Shown: positions 6,676 through 16,475 of the stretch, one piece after another
Layout of the letters: each line of letters starts with the position of its first letter
Position numbering within the stretch: position 1 is the first letter of the stretch
Assembly (NCBI GenBank): GCA_016220175.1
Contig: JACRHZ010000008.1
Span: forward strand, 1-47,146
DNA length: 47,146 bases
Reading direction: 5' to 3'
DNA from: Candidatus Peregrinibacteria bacterium
GTDB taxonomy: Bacteria; Patescibacteriota; Gracilibacteria; CAIRYL01
Translations under genes and position numbers: made by a program
The notes under the pieces: generated by a model
What the model was told of the DNA's origin: nothing
Databases searched by the model: none
What the model saw: the letters and a program-made list of their open reading frames with translations, nothing else

Positions 6676-7529
6676 AGCAATTTTTGAAAAAACTCCGGGG
6701 GAAAAATGGAGCCATTCTCATAGAGGTGCTTATTTCTCTCATCGTTTTTACCATTGGTGCAGTAGCGTCTCTTTCTCTCCTTATGGCGTCTTCTCGAGCA
6801 AATGTGATTAGCAAAAATCGAATTATTGCCATAAATTTGGCGGAGGAAGCGCTTGAAGTGGTGCGAAATATTCGAGATACAAATTGGATGGTGTATTCTT
6901 CAAATTTGCGAGAATGTTGGAATTTCTCTCCGGATGTAAATGAAGATGGAATAGTAGGAGCTAATGAAAATTGTGTCATCGCAAATGGACAAAATAATCA
7001 TCCTCTGGGCGTCGGATTAAACGCCCCAGGGGGAGGGTCTTTTCGAATGAGATCATTTATTGTCGATTTTGATTCCACGACTTCGCGCTGGATAATCCTC
7101 CCTGCATCGGATTATCTTAATGCAAATACGACGTTTATTCCTTACGGTGGCGTCGGATATCAAAATGGAGAGTATCCCGAGGCGGATCCTATTGATACTG
7201 CTGGCAGTCGAACATCCAGACTTTACATCAACGGAGATGGTCGATATACCCATCTTCCTGCGGCAAATCCGAGTCTTTTCTATCGTACTCTTGATATTTG
7301 TTACATCGATAACATCACTGCTCCTACAGATAATGGAGATGACACTTTTACAAATCATGATTGTAACGATTCAGGATTCTTTCCCACGGATGACACAGGA
7401 AAAGATAATCGCATTCTCGTAACAGCTAAAGTGTTTTGGAAAGATGGAGCGGCTGACGCGGAATACAAAACTCTCACTTTGGAAACACTTCTTACGGATT
7501 ATTTTGAACGAGAAAGCTGGAATGATTAA
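6672..7529 (+). CDS. Pseudopilin, PilV/GspI-like minor subunit
   Basis: A 285-residue protein. The leader KQFLKKLRGKNG is followed by AILIEVLISLIVFTIGAVAS, a prepilin N-terminus with Ala instead of the usual Phe at +1 and the conserved Glu at +5. Features of PilV-type proteins include LAEEALEVVRNIRDTNW just after the helix. The rest is a large beta-rich soluble domain with several cysteines. Translationally coupled to the preceding pseudopilin by a 4-bp overlap, and 11 bp from the next. Probably a minor tip or assembly subunit. The exact class is inferred. Confidence 0.8.
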   Translation: MKQFLKKLRGKNGAILIEVLISLIVFTIGAVASLSLLMASSRANVISKNRIIAINLAEEALEVVRNIRDTNWMVYSSNLRECWNFSPDVNEDGIVGANENCVIANGQNNHPLGVGLNAPGGGSFRMRSFIVDFDSTTSRWIILPASDYLNANTTFIPYGGVGYQNGEYPEADPIDTAGSRTSRLYINGDGRYTHLPAANPSLFYRTLDICYIDNITAPTDNGDDTFTNHDCNDSGFFPTDDTGKDNRILVTAKVFWKDGAADAEYKTLTLETLLTDYFERESWND

Positions 7530-7540
7530 TATATTATTCT

Positions 7541-8560
7541 ATGAGAAAAAAAATGAAAAAATTATCGGGGTTTACGCTTATTGAACTTCTTATAGCAATA
7601 GTTATCGTCGTTATTGCTGTGGGAACAATTAGCGCCACAAGTGTGAATCTTTTTCGCGGATCAAAAAGAGAAATCGCGAGTAATACATTATTTGAGGAAA
7701 CGCGTGTGCTTCTTGATAGGATTTCGAGGGAAATTCGTATGAATACCGTGGATTATGATGAGTATTTTAATCATAAGCACAATATGATCATTGGCGAATC
7801 TCTTCCTGTGGCAAATGAAAATCAATACGGCTTATATTATCGCGAGTATTTTAAACGATTTTTCTACATAAGCCCCGTAGCGGGTGGTAGCTGTGCTCCT
7901 GTGTATGATTTTAATGATCCTCAACGCTACACTATGAACAAAGAAGATCCATGTTATCCGCAAGATAGTAATGAAGGATATTTTTCCACCATAGGCGAGA
8001 ATACTGTTGCAAATGATGACTGGGACGCTGTAGCTCTTGGACGAGATGCGGAAAACAACATTCAATTTGGACAAGATGAACTGTATCTTATGTCATCTGA
8101 TGGAAAACAGAAGACCGTCATTAAAAAAATCGACACTACAAGAGTCGGATTGCTTGTTCTTGATCTCAGCGATCGTTGTAATAATAATGACTTTTCTAAT
8201 AATTTTCCTAACAATTGTTCGCCGCAACCACAAGCTGACGCTGTCGATGATTCACATTACGACAGTTGGTGGTCAAATCCTGACTTTTTAAGTGGCTTTA
8301 TTCCGATCTCTCCTCTCGATATTGAAATCACTGGTCTTAAGTTTTTCATAAGTCCAGCAGATGATCCGCGAAAAGAATACAATACTGATGATCCTGCGGA
8401 GAGAGTGCATCCAAATGTTACGATTCTCCTCTCTTCAAAAGTTTCACCGTCTGTTGCAAAACAATTTGAGGGTGAAGGCGATGAACCTTCGATTACGCTT
8501 GAAACTACAATTTCTTCAAGAATTTATAATGATGTCCTCATTCCTTTTGAAAAGGAATAA
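7541..8560 (+). CDS. Pseudopilin, PilW/GspJ-like minor subunit
   Basis: A 339-residue protein. The leader MRKKMKKLSG is followed by FTLIELLIAIVIVVIAVGTI, a canonical class III prepilin signal and helix with Glu5. LLDRISREIRMNTVDYDEYF after the helix is typical of PilW/GspJ proteins (DRISREIR). It is larger than most of that class because of a long soluble region with acidic, Asn-rich loops. Last gene of the three-gene set; the next gene is convergent. No pilus ATPase or prepilin peptidase is present in the window. Confidence 0.8.
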   Translation: MRKKMKKLSGFTLIELLIAIVIVVIAVGTISATSVNLFRGSKREIASNTLFEETRVLLDRISREIRMNTVDYDEYFNHKHNMIIGESLPVANENQYGLYYREYFKRFFYISPVAGGSCAPVYDFNDPQRYTMNKEDPCYPQDSNEGYFSTIGENTVANDDWDAVALGRDAENNIQFGQDELYLMSSDGKQKTVIKKIDTTRVGLLVLDLSDRCNNNDFSNNFPNNCSPQPQADAVDDSHYDSWWSNPDFLSGFIPISPLDIEITGLKFFISPADDPRKEYNTDDPAERVHPNVTILLSSKVSPSVAKQFEGEGDEPSITLETTISSRIYNDVLIPFEKE

Positions 8561-8565
8561 AAATA

Positions 8566-8931
8566 TTATGAACTTTGAGATTCATCTTTTCCTTTTCGTG
8601 AAATTCCCTTCTCCGATATTCCGGAAAGGAGTTTTTTGAGAATTTTTGCAGCTTCTATCGGATTTACGTCTACAAATTGGCTTACTTCGCCAGTTTCTTC
8701 ATCCACTACTTGAATGTTGGGCGAATATTTACAGTTCCCCTGACATCCGCTGGGTTCCACGCTCAGGTTTCCCATCGATATTTTTTCAGAATTCGGATCT
8801 ATCTCGAGTTCATTACAAATTCGTTCCCAGATATATTTTGCTCTATTTCTTTCGCAACTTTTTTGCGATCGACACACGCGAATTTTTTTCTTCTTCAGCA
8901 TGTGCGGAAACGGATTTTGCTCATTTTCCAT
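8566..8931 (-). CDS. Thioredoxin-like [2Fe-2S] ferredoxin
   Basis: About 121 residues. Four cysteines in the order VCRSQKSC ... SGCQGNCKYSP fit the thioredoxin-fold [2Fe-2S] ferredoxins related to the NuoE C-terminus (COG3411 type), with VEPSGCQGNC as the hallmark loop. I chose the ATG at 8931 over 8955 because a TATGAT -10 (8960-8955) overlaps the earlier start codon; the earlier start would add MYFFEKKS. The C-terminal 20 residues are basic and low in complexity (KGISRKGKDESQSS). Likely a small electron carrier. Divergent from the P-type ATPase gene; convergent with the pseudopilins. Confidence 0.75.
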   Translation of the reverse strand: MENEQNPFPHMLKKKKIRVCRSQKSCERNRAKYIWERICNELEIDPNSEKISMGNLSVEPSGCQGNCKYSPNIQVVDEETGEVSQFVDVNPIEAAKILKKLLSGISEKGISRKGKDESQSS

Positions 8932-9000
8932 GGATTTTTTTTCAAAAAAATACAATCATATCCGAGTAAGATTTTTACACATTTTTAGAAAAATAACAAA

Positions 9001-11685
9001 ATGAGCAGTGCTCTAATTTCCTTGAGAGGTCTTTCATCTTTGGAAGCGGAAAAACTTCAGAAGGAGTATGGGCTTAATGTTCTTCCTCATAAAAAATCAG
9101 ACACTTGGTGGAAAAAAATTCTCCGGCAATTCAGTGATCTTATGGTGATTATTCTTATGATTTCTGCGTTGGTAGCTTTCGTTTTAGGAGAAAGAATTGA
9201 TGGAAGTATTATTGCTGCTATCGTTATTTTAAATGCTTGTATTGGGATTTTTCAAGAGTGGAAAAGTGAAAAAACACTTGAAGCACTTCAAAAAATCGTA
9301 TCCCCCGAAGCAATTGTATTTCGCGATGGAAGAGAACAAAAAGTTCATGCCAAATTTCTTGTTCCGGGCGACATTGTGATGCTCCGTGAGGGCGATAAAA
9401 TTCCAGCAGATGGAAAAATTCTTGAAGATTCAGAAATTAAAGTGGAAGAATCCGCTCTCACGGGGGAATCGTACCCCATTGAAAAAGGTGAAGGAAATGA
9501 GGTTTTTCTCGGAACTGCTGTCGTATATGGATCCGGAAAAATGCAGGTCCTGAAAACGGGAGGCGCGACTCAATTCGGAAATATTGCTCATCTTACACTT
9601 TCAACTCAAAGTGAAAAAAGCCCACTTGAGAAGGAATTAGGGCACATTGGAATATTTGTTGGAAAAATTGCGATAGTTTTGATTCTTGTTGTATTTGGTC
9701 TTGATTTTATTTTTAAGAAATCCAATTTTTTGGAATCACTCTTGTTTTCTATAAGTGTTGCTGTCGCGGCTGTTCCCGAAGGACTTCCCGCAACCATTAC
9801 AATAGCGCTTGCTCTTGGAGTTCAAAGACTTGCGAAAAAGAAAGCCGTTGTAAAGCAACTTTCTTCGGTGGAAACACTCGGAGCAACTACTGTTATTTGT
9901 TCGGATAAAACAGGAACGCTCACCAAAAACGAAATGACCGTACGAGAAGGATTTCTTTCGAGTAGCACTCCCGTTGTTTTTCAGGGAGAAGGGTGGCATC
10001 TCGACGGAAATATCGTGTTTGAAAGGGGAAATCCAGTGAAGTGTATTTCCCATCTCCAAGAAATTTTAGAAATTGCACAGAACTGTAATGACGCAAAAAT
10101 AGAAATATCGAAATCAGATGGCAAGGTAGAACTTTTTGGTGATCCAACGGAAGGGGCTCTTCTTGTTACTGCTGAAAAATTTCTGAAAAATTTTCCCGAA
10201 AAGAAAATTCTTCCACTTCCTATTTTAAAAAAATTCCCATTTGATGCAGAGAGAAAAATGATGAGCAGTGTCCATCGTCAAAATGAATCTGAGAAAACAA
10301 TTTTTGTGAAGGGCGCCGCCGAGATGGTGCTTGAAGTCTGTACTTCATATTGGAGTGGAGAAAAAGAGGAACGTCTCACTCCTCAAAAACGAACAGAATT
10401 TCTACAGGCAGTTTCTTTTTTGAGCGTAAAAGCGCTTCGCGTTCTGGCTTTTGCTAAAAAATCATTCGAAGGAAAAGATATTCCTCTCCAAGCAAAAGAT
10501 GCAGAAAATGGACTCGTGTTCTATGGACTTCTGGGGATGATTGATCCTCCTCGAAAAGAGGTGCATGCGGCAGTAAGAGCCGCTCATATGGCGGGAATTC
10601 GAACCATTATTATTACCGGAGATAACGCCGAAACTGCCGTAGCTGTTGCTCGTGAAATAGGAATTCTTTCTGAGAAAGATGCCATAATTTTGACGAGTTC
10701 TGATCTCCAAAAATTATCAGACGCAGAACTTTCTGCAAAATTATTTGAAAAAATTCCCAAGAAAAATATTCCCCGTGAGATTCTCTTTGCACGAAGTACT
10801 CCGGCCGATAAAATGCGCATTGTTTCTCTGCTCCAGGAGAAGGGAGAAATTGTCGCGGTGACGGGAGATGGCGTGAATGACGCGCCGGCGTTAAAGAAGG
10901 CGAATATTGGTGTTGCAATGGGAATTACGGGGACTGAAGTTTCAAAAGAAACGGCGAACATGGTGCTTCTCGATGATTCTTTTGCAACGATCGTGTCGGC
11001 GATTCGTGAAGGGCGAACTATTTTTGAGAATCTCAAAAAATTCATCTGGTTTTTGTTTGCGAGTAACATCAGCGAACTCATTATTGTCATGACTTCTCTT
11101 ATTCTCTCCATTCCAAATCCTCTCACGGCAGTGCTCATTCTTATGGTGAATCTCGGAACAGATGCACTTCCGGCGATTGCACTGAGCTTTGAAAAAACGG
11201 AAGAAGGAATTATGCATGTTCCTCCACGAAATTCAAATGCACGTATTCTCCAAAAATATTTTGTGCTCCATTTATTTTGGATTGGACTTGTTCTTTCCGC
11301 ATCTGCTTTCCTTGTGCTTTTCTGGATTCTTTTTACAAATGAATGGACATGGGGAGCGGAAGTTTCGCCTCACCTTTCTGAAAAAATTCGAAGTATGGTG
11401 TTCTCAACAATCGTCATCGGACAGCTCTTTACTGCCTTTTCTGCACGACATATTCTCCACTCAGCTTTCCAAAAACCATTTGAAAATAAGTTCCTTCTTA
11501 TCGCACTTTTCATATCACTCCTCATGGTTGCAGCAATGCTCTATATCCCGCCTCTTCATCCTTTCTTTAAAACAACATCTCTCACTCTCGAGGAGGGAAT
11601 TCTCGTTCTTTTCGCGTCATCCCTTGTGCTTTGGGTCGAAGAAATCCGGAAAAAATTTATGTCGAGAGAGCATCCTGAATTTTAA
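9001..11685 (+). CDS. Ca2+-type P-type ATPase (P2A/P2B-like cation pump)
   Basis: An 894-residue, full-length P2 ATPase. An N-terminal cation-transporter domain (residues 1-60) leads into the first two membrane helices, then the actuator with LTGESYPIEKG (about 153-163). VAAVPEGLPATITIALALG provides the M4 ion site. The phosphorylated Asp is about residue 302 in CSDKTGTLTK. The nucleotide domain contains FVKGAAE; the hinge reads GDGVNDAPALKKANIGVAMG (about 622-641). NLGTDALPAIALSFE in M6 supplies Asn and Asp ligands, and M7-M10 complete the C-terminus. These residues fit the SERCA/PMCA group, so calcium export is likely, although P2-type Mn2+ pumps look similar. Starts without a visible Shine-Dalgarno. 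Intact. Confidence 0.92.
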   Translation: MSSALISLRGLSSLEAEKLQKEYGLNVLPHKKSDTWWKKILRQFSDLMVIILMISALVAFVLGERIDGSIIAAIVILNACIGIFQEWKSEKTLEALQKIVSPEAIVFRDGREQKVHAKFLVPGDIVMLREGDKIPADGKILEDSEIKVEESALTGESYPIEKGEGNEVFLGTAVVYGSGKMQVLKTGGATQFGNIAHLTLSTQSEKSPLEKELGHIGIFVGKIAIVLILVVFGLDFIFKKSNFLESLLFSISVAVAAVPEGLPATITIALALGVQRLAKKKAVVKQLSSVETLGATTVICSDKTGTLTKNEMTVREGFLSSSTPVVFQGEGWHLDGNIVFERGNPVKCISHLQEILEIAQNCNDAKIEISKSDGKVELFGDPTEGALLVTAEKFLKNFPEKKILPLPILKKFPFDAERKMMSSVHRQNESEKTIFVKGAAEMVLEVCTSYWSGEKEERLTPQKRTEFLQAVSFLSVKALRVLAFAKKSFEGKDIPLQAKDAENGLVFYGLLGMIDPPRKEVHAAVRAAHMAGIRTIIITGDNAETAVAVAREIGILSEKDAIILTSSDLQKLSDAELSAKLFEKIPKKNIPREILFARSTPADKMRIVSLLQEKGEIVAVTGDGVNDAPALKKANIGVAMGITGTEVSKETANMVLLDDSFATIVSAIREGRTIFENLKKFIWFLFASNISELIIVMTSLILSIPNPLTAVLILMVNLGTDALPAIALSFEKTEEGIMHVPPRNSNARILQKYFVLHLFWIGLVLSASAFLVLFWILFTNEWTWGAEVSPHLSEKIRSMVFSTIVIGQLFTAFSARHILHSAFQKPFENKFLLIALFISLLMVAAMLYIPPLHPFFKTTSLTLEEGILVLFASSLVLWVEEIRKKFMSREHPEF

Positions 11686-11691
11686 TGTCGT

Positions 11692-11722
11692 GGAAACTTA
11701 TCCCGCATTTTTCAAAGTTTCC
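11692..11722. terminator. Possible bidirectional hairpin between convergent genes
   Basis: Arms GGAAACTT (11692-11699) and AAGTTTCC (11715-11722) enclose a 15-base loop, directly between the P-ATPase stop and the end of the convergent ferredoxin gene. The stem is AT-rich and the T-run poor, so termination strength is uncertain. Confidence 0.4.
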
Positions 11723-11724
11723 CT

Positions 11725-12033
11725 TTACATAAGTACTTCGACTTCCAGAATATGTTCTTCGTCATCCATCACAAATGATTCTTTCACTCCGGCAATGCAC
11801 GTGAGAGCAACATCAGCATCAGTATCGACATATTTGGTTCCATCTTTTTGAAGATCAAGAAGCTCCATGCCCTGAATTACGCGCGTAGCGCAGCTCATAC
11901 ATGCTCCCGCATGGCAAGAAAATGGCATCTCAATACCTTCATCCGCGGCTTCATCGAGAAGATTCTTTTTTCCTTTTGGGTGAAATGTTCCCATTATTTC
12001 GCCAGAAGAAGATTTTACAGTGCAGATAATCAT
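11725..12033 (-). CDS. Plant-type [2Fe-2S] ferredoxin
   Basis: About 102 residues from the start chosen at 12033 (MIICTVKSSSGE). The cluster loop is FSCHAGACMSCATRV (Cys-x4-Cys-x2-Cys), with the fourth ligand in LTCIAGV near the C-terminus. This is the beta-grasp ferredoxin fold and is unrelated to the thioredoxin-like ferredoxin at 8566. An in-frame upstream extension to 12108 would add a hydrophobic FFRLFINFLF segment; I think it is not translated. It follows carB on the same strand after 97 bp. The partner is unknown. The short acidic C-terminus (MDDEEHILEVEV) is typical of electron-carrier ferredoxins. Confidence 0.85.
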   Translation of the reverse strand: MIICTVKSSSGEIMGTFHPKGKKNLLDEAADEGIEMPFSCHAGACMSCATRVIQGMELLDLQKDGTKYVDTDADVALTCIAGVKESFVMDDEEHILEVEVLM

Positions 12034-12130
12034 GATACGAAAGAGAAAGTTTATAAAAAGTCTAAAAAAATTGTGGAAATTTGGAAGGATTTGTTCTGTA
12101 ACGTACATAAAACTTATTGCTGCTTACCGC

Positions 12131-15100
12131 TTATTTCTGAAAAACTCCCCAATCCGTAATCGGAAGTTCTTTGTTTCGCCATTTTTCGAGAGCCTGAACG
12201 AGGAGTTTTGCGACCTGAAAATTCGTAATAAGTGGAATGTTGTTGTCAATTGCTGCTCGACGCATTTTGTAGCCATCAGTTTTTTCTTCGTGCGCGTATG
12301 ACCTCGGAAGATTGATCACCAAATCAATTTTTCGATCACACAAATACGAAAGAATATTCGGGGACTTGTTTTCTGACACTTTTGCGAGAAGTTTTACAGG
12401 AATATGGTGATGCTGAAGCGCTTGAAATGTCCCTTCGGTCGCGAAAAGCGTGAACTTCATTTCTACAAGTTTTTCCGCCCATTCTAAAAACCCGAGTTTT
12501 TCCTCTGTTTTTCCGATAGAAAGAAAAATATTTTTTTGAGGAATACTGAATCCAGTTGAGATCATTGCCTTTAGGAACGCTTCTTCCAAATTATTCCCAA
12601 AACATCCCACCTCTCCCGTGGATGCCATTTCCACAGAAAGCACCGGATCTGCTCCTCTGAGGCGTGCGAATGAAAATTGTGAGGCCTTGACGCCAACGAA
12701 GTCAAGATCGACCGTATTGTATTTTCTCCTTCGTTCCGCCTTTGATTCAATTTTTCCAAGAGTCGCTCTTGTGGCGATTTCTATAAAATTATGCCCTGTA
12801 ACTTTGGAAACAAAGGGAAATGATCTCGATGCTCTTAAGTTGAGTTCAATAACTTTTATTTGATTATTTTTCGCCAGAAATTGAATATTAAACGGTCCGG
12901 TAATATTTAGTTTTTTTGCGAGAAGTTTTGCAATTTCTTTTACGCGTCTGATGGTCTCAAGATAGGTCTTTTGCGGGGGAAGTACCATCGTCGCGTCTCC
13001 CGAATGCACACCAGCATTCTCCACATGTTCAGAAATGGCATAGAGGAGAAGTTCTCCTTTTCCGGCAACTGCATCTATTTCAATTTCTCTCGCTCCTACT
13101 TCAAATTTGGAAACTACGACCGGCGCTTCTGAAGTAACTTTTACTGCTTTTGAAAGATAATTCTCGAGTTCGGTTTCCGAAAGCGCAACAGCCATAGCTG
13201 CTCCAGAAAGCACATAACTCGGACGAATAAGAACCGGATAGCTTACTTTTTTCGCGAAAGATTTTGCTCCTTCTATCGTGGAAAATTCTTTCCATTCCGG
13301 CTGATCAACTTTCAGGGTATCAAGAAGTTCTGAAAAAATTTGCCGTGATTCTGCTCTGTGGATTTCTTTTGGTGATGTTCCGAGGATGCGCACTCCAGCT
13401 TCTCCGAGTTTTTTCGCGAGATTGTTGGGAATTTGACCGCCTGAGAAAAGGATAATTCCCTGCGGATTTTCTATTTCGTAAATATCGAGGACTCTTTCCA
13501 GGGAAAGTTCATCAAAGTAGAGCGTGTCACAGGTGTCATAATCGGTCGACACTGTTTCTGGATTATAGTTTACCATAACGGTTTCGTACTTTTCTTTTTT
13601 GAGCGTATTCACGGCACTTACCGCACTCCAGTCAAATTCCACAGATGATCCGATACAATATGGTCCTGATCCGAGGACAATGGCTTTTTTCTTCATTTTT
13701 TGTGAAACAGGAACATCGTTTTTGATTCCATGATACGTGAGATACAAATAATTGGTTTTTGCTGGAAATTCAGCAGCAAGGGTGTCTATCTGTTTTACCA
13801 CCGGAAGAATTCCGAGTTTTTTTCGTTTCGCGCGGACATCTGATTCCGAAATGCGTTCTTCTCCCAAAATCTTTGAAATTTGCGCATCAGAAAATCCTTC
13901 TTTTTTTGCATGGGAAAAAAGTCCAGGATCGGAAAAAAGGTCCATTCCTTTTTCCTGAATTTTCCGTTCCGTACTCAGAATTCTTTTCAGCTTTCCGAGA
14001 AACCATTCGTCAATTTTGGTGATGTTTGCAATTTCTTGAACCGTCATGCCTTTTTTAAGAGCTTCGTATACGGCAAATATTCGAGTGGGAGTCGGATTTT
14101 CAAGAGCCTTCCGAATGTCTCCTACTTGAAATGGGTGGTGAGTAATACCGTGCGCACCGATTTGAAGCATTCGAAGTCCTTTTTGGAGTGCTTCCTCAAA
14201 ATTTCTCCCGAGCGCCATAATCTCTCCTACGCTTTTCATTTCGGAAGAAATGGAATGGGATACTTTTCGGAATTTATTGAGATCCCATCTCGGAATTTTG
14301 AGGGCAACGTAATCGAGGGAAGGTTCAAAAAAAGCCTTGGTCACTTTTGTAACTGAATTTTTGAGGTCGTCTAATCGATATCCAAGTGCTAATTTTGCGG
14401 CAACATATGCAAGCGGATATCCGGTAGCTTTTGAAGCAAGAGCAGATGAACGGGAAAGTCTCGCATTTACTTCGATCACTCGATACTCTGCAGATTTCGG
14501 ATCAAGCGCATATTGAATATTACATTCTCCGACAATTCCGAGATGACGAATAACCTTGAGGGCGATACTCCTCAGCATATAATACTCAGAATTATTGAGA
14601 GTTTGTGATGGCGCAATGACGATTGATTCTCCGGTATGAATTCCGAGAGGATCGAGGTTTTCCATATTACAGACCGTAATACAATTATCTGCCGAATCTC
14701 GAACAACTTCATATTCCACTTCTTTCCATCCCTTGAGGCTTTCTTCTACAAGAATTTGCGGGGAATAAGCGAATGCATTTTTTACCAAAGTTCCAAATTC
14801 CTCCATATTCATAGCAAAGCCTGAGCCTCCACCTCCGAGAGTAAATCCGGCCCGAATAATGACGGGGAATCCAATTTTTTTGAGAGCTGTCTCAGCCTGC
14901 TTTTCTGAAGTACAACTCATGGAAGTAGGAAATCGTATTCCCATTTTTGAAAGCTCATCATTAAAAAGCTGGCGATCTTCTGTTTTTTGTATCGCTTCAA
15001 TCGGAGTTCCATAGACTTTTACTTTATACTTTTTGAGAACGCCCTTTGTATGAAGTTCAATGCCACAATTCAGCGCGGTTTGTCCGCCCCATGCGAGCAG

Positions 15101-15370
15101 AATTCCTTCCGGTTTTTCTTTCGCGATAATTCGTTCAACAAAATCGACCGTGATTGGCAAAAAATATACTTTATCGGCAATCCCTTCCGATGTCTGCACT
15201 GTGGCAATATTCGGATTGACGAGCACCACCTTAATACCTTCTTCTCGGAGAGCTTTTATGGCTTGTGATCCAGAGTAATCGAACTCACCCGCCTGTCCGA
15301 TTTTGAGAGCTCCAGATCCTAAAAGTATAACTTTTTTTGGATAAGAGCGTCTGGGAAATCGAGATGGCAT
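12131..15370 (-). CDS. carB: Carbamoyl-phosphate synthase, large subunit
   Basis: About 1079 residues from the ATG at 15370 (MPSRFPRRSYPKKV); a 23-residue upstream extension to 15439 is unlikely because homologues begin close to KKVILLGSGALKIGQAGEFD. Two ATP-grasp halves are present: the N-terminal carboxyphosphate domain (NPNIATVQTSEG, RAGFTLGGGGSGFA, EVNARLSRSSALASKATGYP) and the C-terminal carbamoyl-phosphate domain (IGSSVEFDWSAVSA, RPSYVLSGAAMAVA, ELNLRASRSFPFVSKVTG). The allosteric MGS-like domain closes the protein (FATEGTFQALQHH). It makes carbamoyl phosphate from bicarbonate, ammonia and ATP for pyrimidine or arginine synthesis; CarA, needed for glutamine use, is not in the window. 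A pyrK-like gene 23 kb away suggests a pyrimidine role. Confidence 0.97.
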   Translation of the reverse strand: MPSRFPRRSYPKKVILLGSGALKIGQAGEFDYSGSQAIKALREEGIKVVLVNPNIATVQTSEGIADKVYFLPITVDFVERIIAKEKPEGILLAWGGQTALNCGIELHTKGVLKKYKVKVYGTPIEAIQKTEDRQLFNDELSKMGIRFPTSMSCTSEKQAETALKKIGFPVIIRAGFTLGGGGSGFAMNMEEFGTLVKNAFAYSPQILVEESLKGWKEVEYEVVRDSADNCITVCNMENLDPLGIHTGESIVIAPSQTLNNSEYYMLRSIALKVIRHLGIVGECNIQYALDPKSAEYRVIEVNARLSRSSALASKATGYPLAYVAAKLALGYRLDDLKNSVTKVTKAFFEPSLDYVALKIPRWDLNKFRKVSHSISSEMKSVGEIMALGRNFEEALQKGLRMLQIGAHGITHHPFQVGDIRKALENPTPTRIFAVYEALKKGMTVQEIANITKIDEWFLGKLKRILSTERKIQEKGMDLFSDPGLFSHAKKEGFSDAQISKILGEERISESDVRAKRKKLGILPVVKQIDTLAAEFPAKTNYLYLTYHGIKNDVPVSQKMKKKAIVLGSGPYCIGSSVEFDWSAVSAVNTLKKEKYETVMVNYNPETVSTDYDTCDTLYFDELSLERVLDIYEIENPQGIILFSGGQIPNNLAKKLGEAGVRILGTSPKEIHRAESRQIFSELLDTLKVDQPEWKEFSTIEGAKSFAKKVSYPVLIRPSYVLSGAAMAVALSETELENYLSKAVKVTSEAPVVVSKFEVGAREIEIDAVAGKGELLLYAISEHVENAGVHSGDATMVLPPQKTYLETIRRVKEIAKLLAKKLNITGPFNIQFLAKNNQIKVIELNLRASRSFPFVSKVTGHNFIEIATRATLGKIESKAERRRKYNTVDLDFVGVKASQFSFARLRGADPVLSVEMASTGEVGCFGNNLEEAFLKAMISTGFSIPQKNIFLSIGKTEEKLGFLEWAEKLVEMKFTLFATEGTFQALQHHHIPVKLLAKVSENKSPNILSYLCDRKIDLVINLPRSYAHEEKTDGYKMRRAAIDNNIPLITNFQVAKLLVQALEKWRNKELPITDWGVFQK

Positions 15371-15458
15371 TCTTAAGAGGAGAGGGGAAACTATCGAAAC
15401 TTTCTTAAGAATTTTTACGTTTTTTTTACATTTTTGCAATAGGTTTGCGAGAAGAGGC

Positions 15459-16475
15459 TTAATTTGAATGTGGTGTCACTCCCTCTAAGAGAAGTGAATC
15501 TTCAAATTTTTTCTCATCCGATTCAATCACAAATCGTGTTTGAAGTCGCAATTTCCCAGTGACGGTAAATCCTGAAGCCTTTTTATGTCCTCCGCCGCCG
15601 AATTTCCCAGCAATTTCTGTGAGATCAACATCTTCTCGAAGTGTTCGGAGAGATCCTTTTACTTTTCCTTCTGTTTCCGTGAGGAGAAGCGAAAATCTTG
15701 CATCAGGAACGGCATTGAGATAATCCACAACACCGGAAAGATCTGATTTTTTCGCCTCTGTTTCGGAAAAATCTTCTTCTGAAACATACGAAAGCGTAAT
15801 GTGATCTGAAGTTTGGGTAATACGTTTCATCACTCTTCCCCAAAGACGCAAAGTACTCACCTTTGTTGTTCTGAAGATATACTTCACAATGTCTTTGAGA
15901 CGCGCGCCACTTCGGAGAAGCTCTCCAGCAATGCGATGCACTTCCGCGTCAGCGTTGGAATGTTTGAGTGAACCAGTATCCGTGTAAAGTCCTGTCATGA
16001 GACAGGTGGCGATTTTTGGAGTGATTTTCCATCCGAGAAAATTAAAAAGATGCGTGAGAACAATGGTTGTAGAGGCTGATTCTGAATCGACTAAATTCCA
16101 TTTTCCATACCCTTCGTTAGACATGTGGTGATCAATATTCACGAGGGGATATTTTCCGAAAAAAAGATCTGGATGTGATTCGAAAATTCCGGACATGTAG
16201 TGGGCTGCAGCATCCATCATAATAGCGAGATCATATGCATTTTGATCAAGTTTATGGAGAACAAACTCGCTATTCGGAAGAAAATGAAAATCTTCGGGAA
16301 GTGGATCAACACAAAAAAATGTAGGTTCCTTTCCTCTGGTAAGAAGCATTTCATACATCGCAAGTGCTGCACCAATCGTGTCTCCATCAGGATTCCTGTG
16401 CGATATGAGCACGATTTTCTGCGCGCTATCAATTACTTTTGCGAACTCTCTCCCTGTGTTTTCTGAAAGTCTCAT
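15459..16475 (-). CDS. nrnA: DHH-family phosphoesterase, NrnA-like oligoribonuclease/pAp phosphatase
   Basis: A 338-residue protein. The DHH domain carries SHRNPDGDTIGAALA (residues 25-39), MMDAAAH (about 86-92) and NIDHHMSN (113-120), the metal-binding aspartates and histidines of the family. The DHHA1 domain ends with GKFGGGGHKKASGFTV. Length and the GGGGH motif match NrnA, which degrades nano-RNA of 2-5 nt and dephosphorylates pAp. The pAp activity is a family property and not certain here. It lies between carB and dnaJ on the same strand. Confidence 0.85.
   Translation of the reverse strand: MRLSENTGREFAKVIDSAQKIVLISHRNPDGDTIGAALAMYEMLLTRGKEPTFFCVDPLPEDFHFLPNSEFVLHKLDQNAYDLAIMMDAAAHYMSGIFESHPDLFFGKYPLVNIDHHMSNEGYGKWNLVDSESASTTIVLTHLFNFLGWKITPKIATCLMTGLYTDTGSLKHSNADAEVHRIAGELLRSGARLKDIVKYIFRTTKVSTLRLWGRVMKRITQTSDHITLSYVSEEDFSETEAKKSDLSGVVDYLNAVPDARFSLLLTETEGKVKGSLRTLREDVDLTEIAGKFGGGGHKKASGFTVTGKLRLQTRFVIESDEKKFEDSLLLEGVTPHSN

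Noticed and set aside
12033-12131. carB and the downstream ferredoxin as a dedicated redox-linked operon
   Set aside because: They are on the same strand but 97 bp apart with no functional link known between carbamoyl-phosphate synthase and a plant-type ferredoxin; adjacency alone is not enough.
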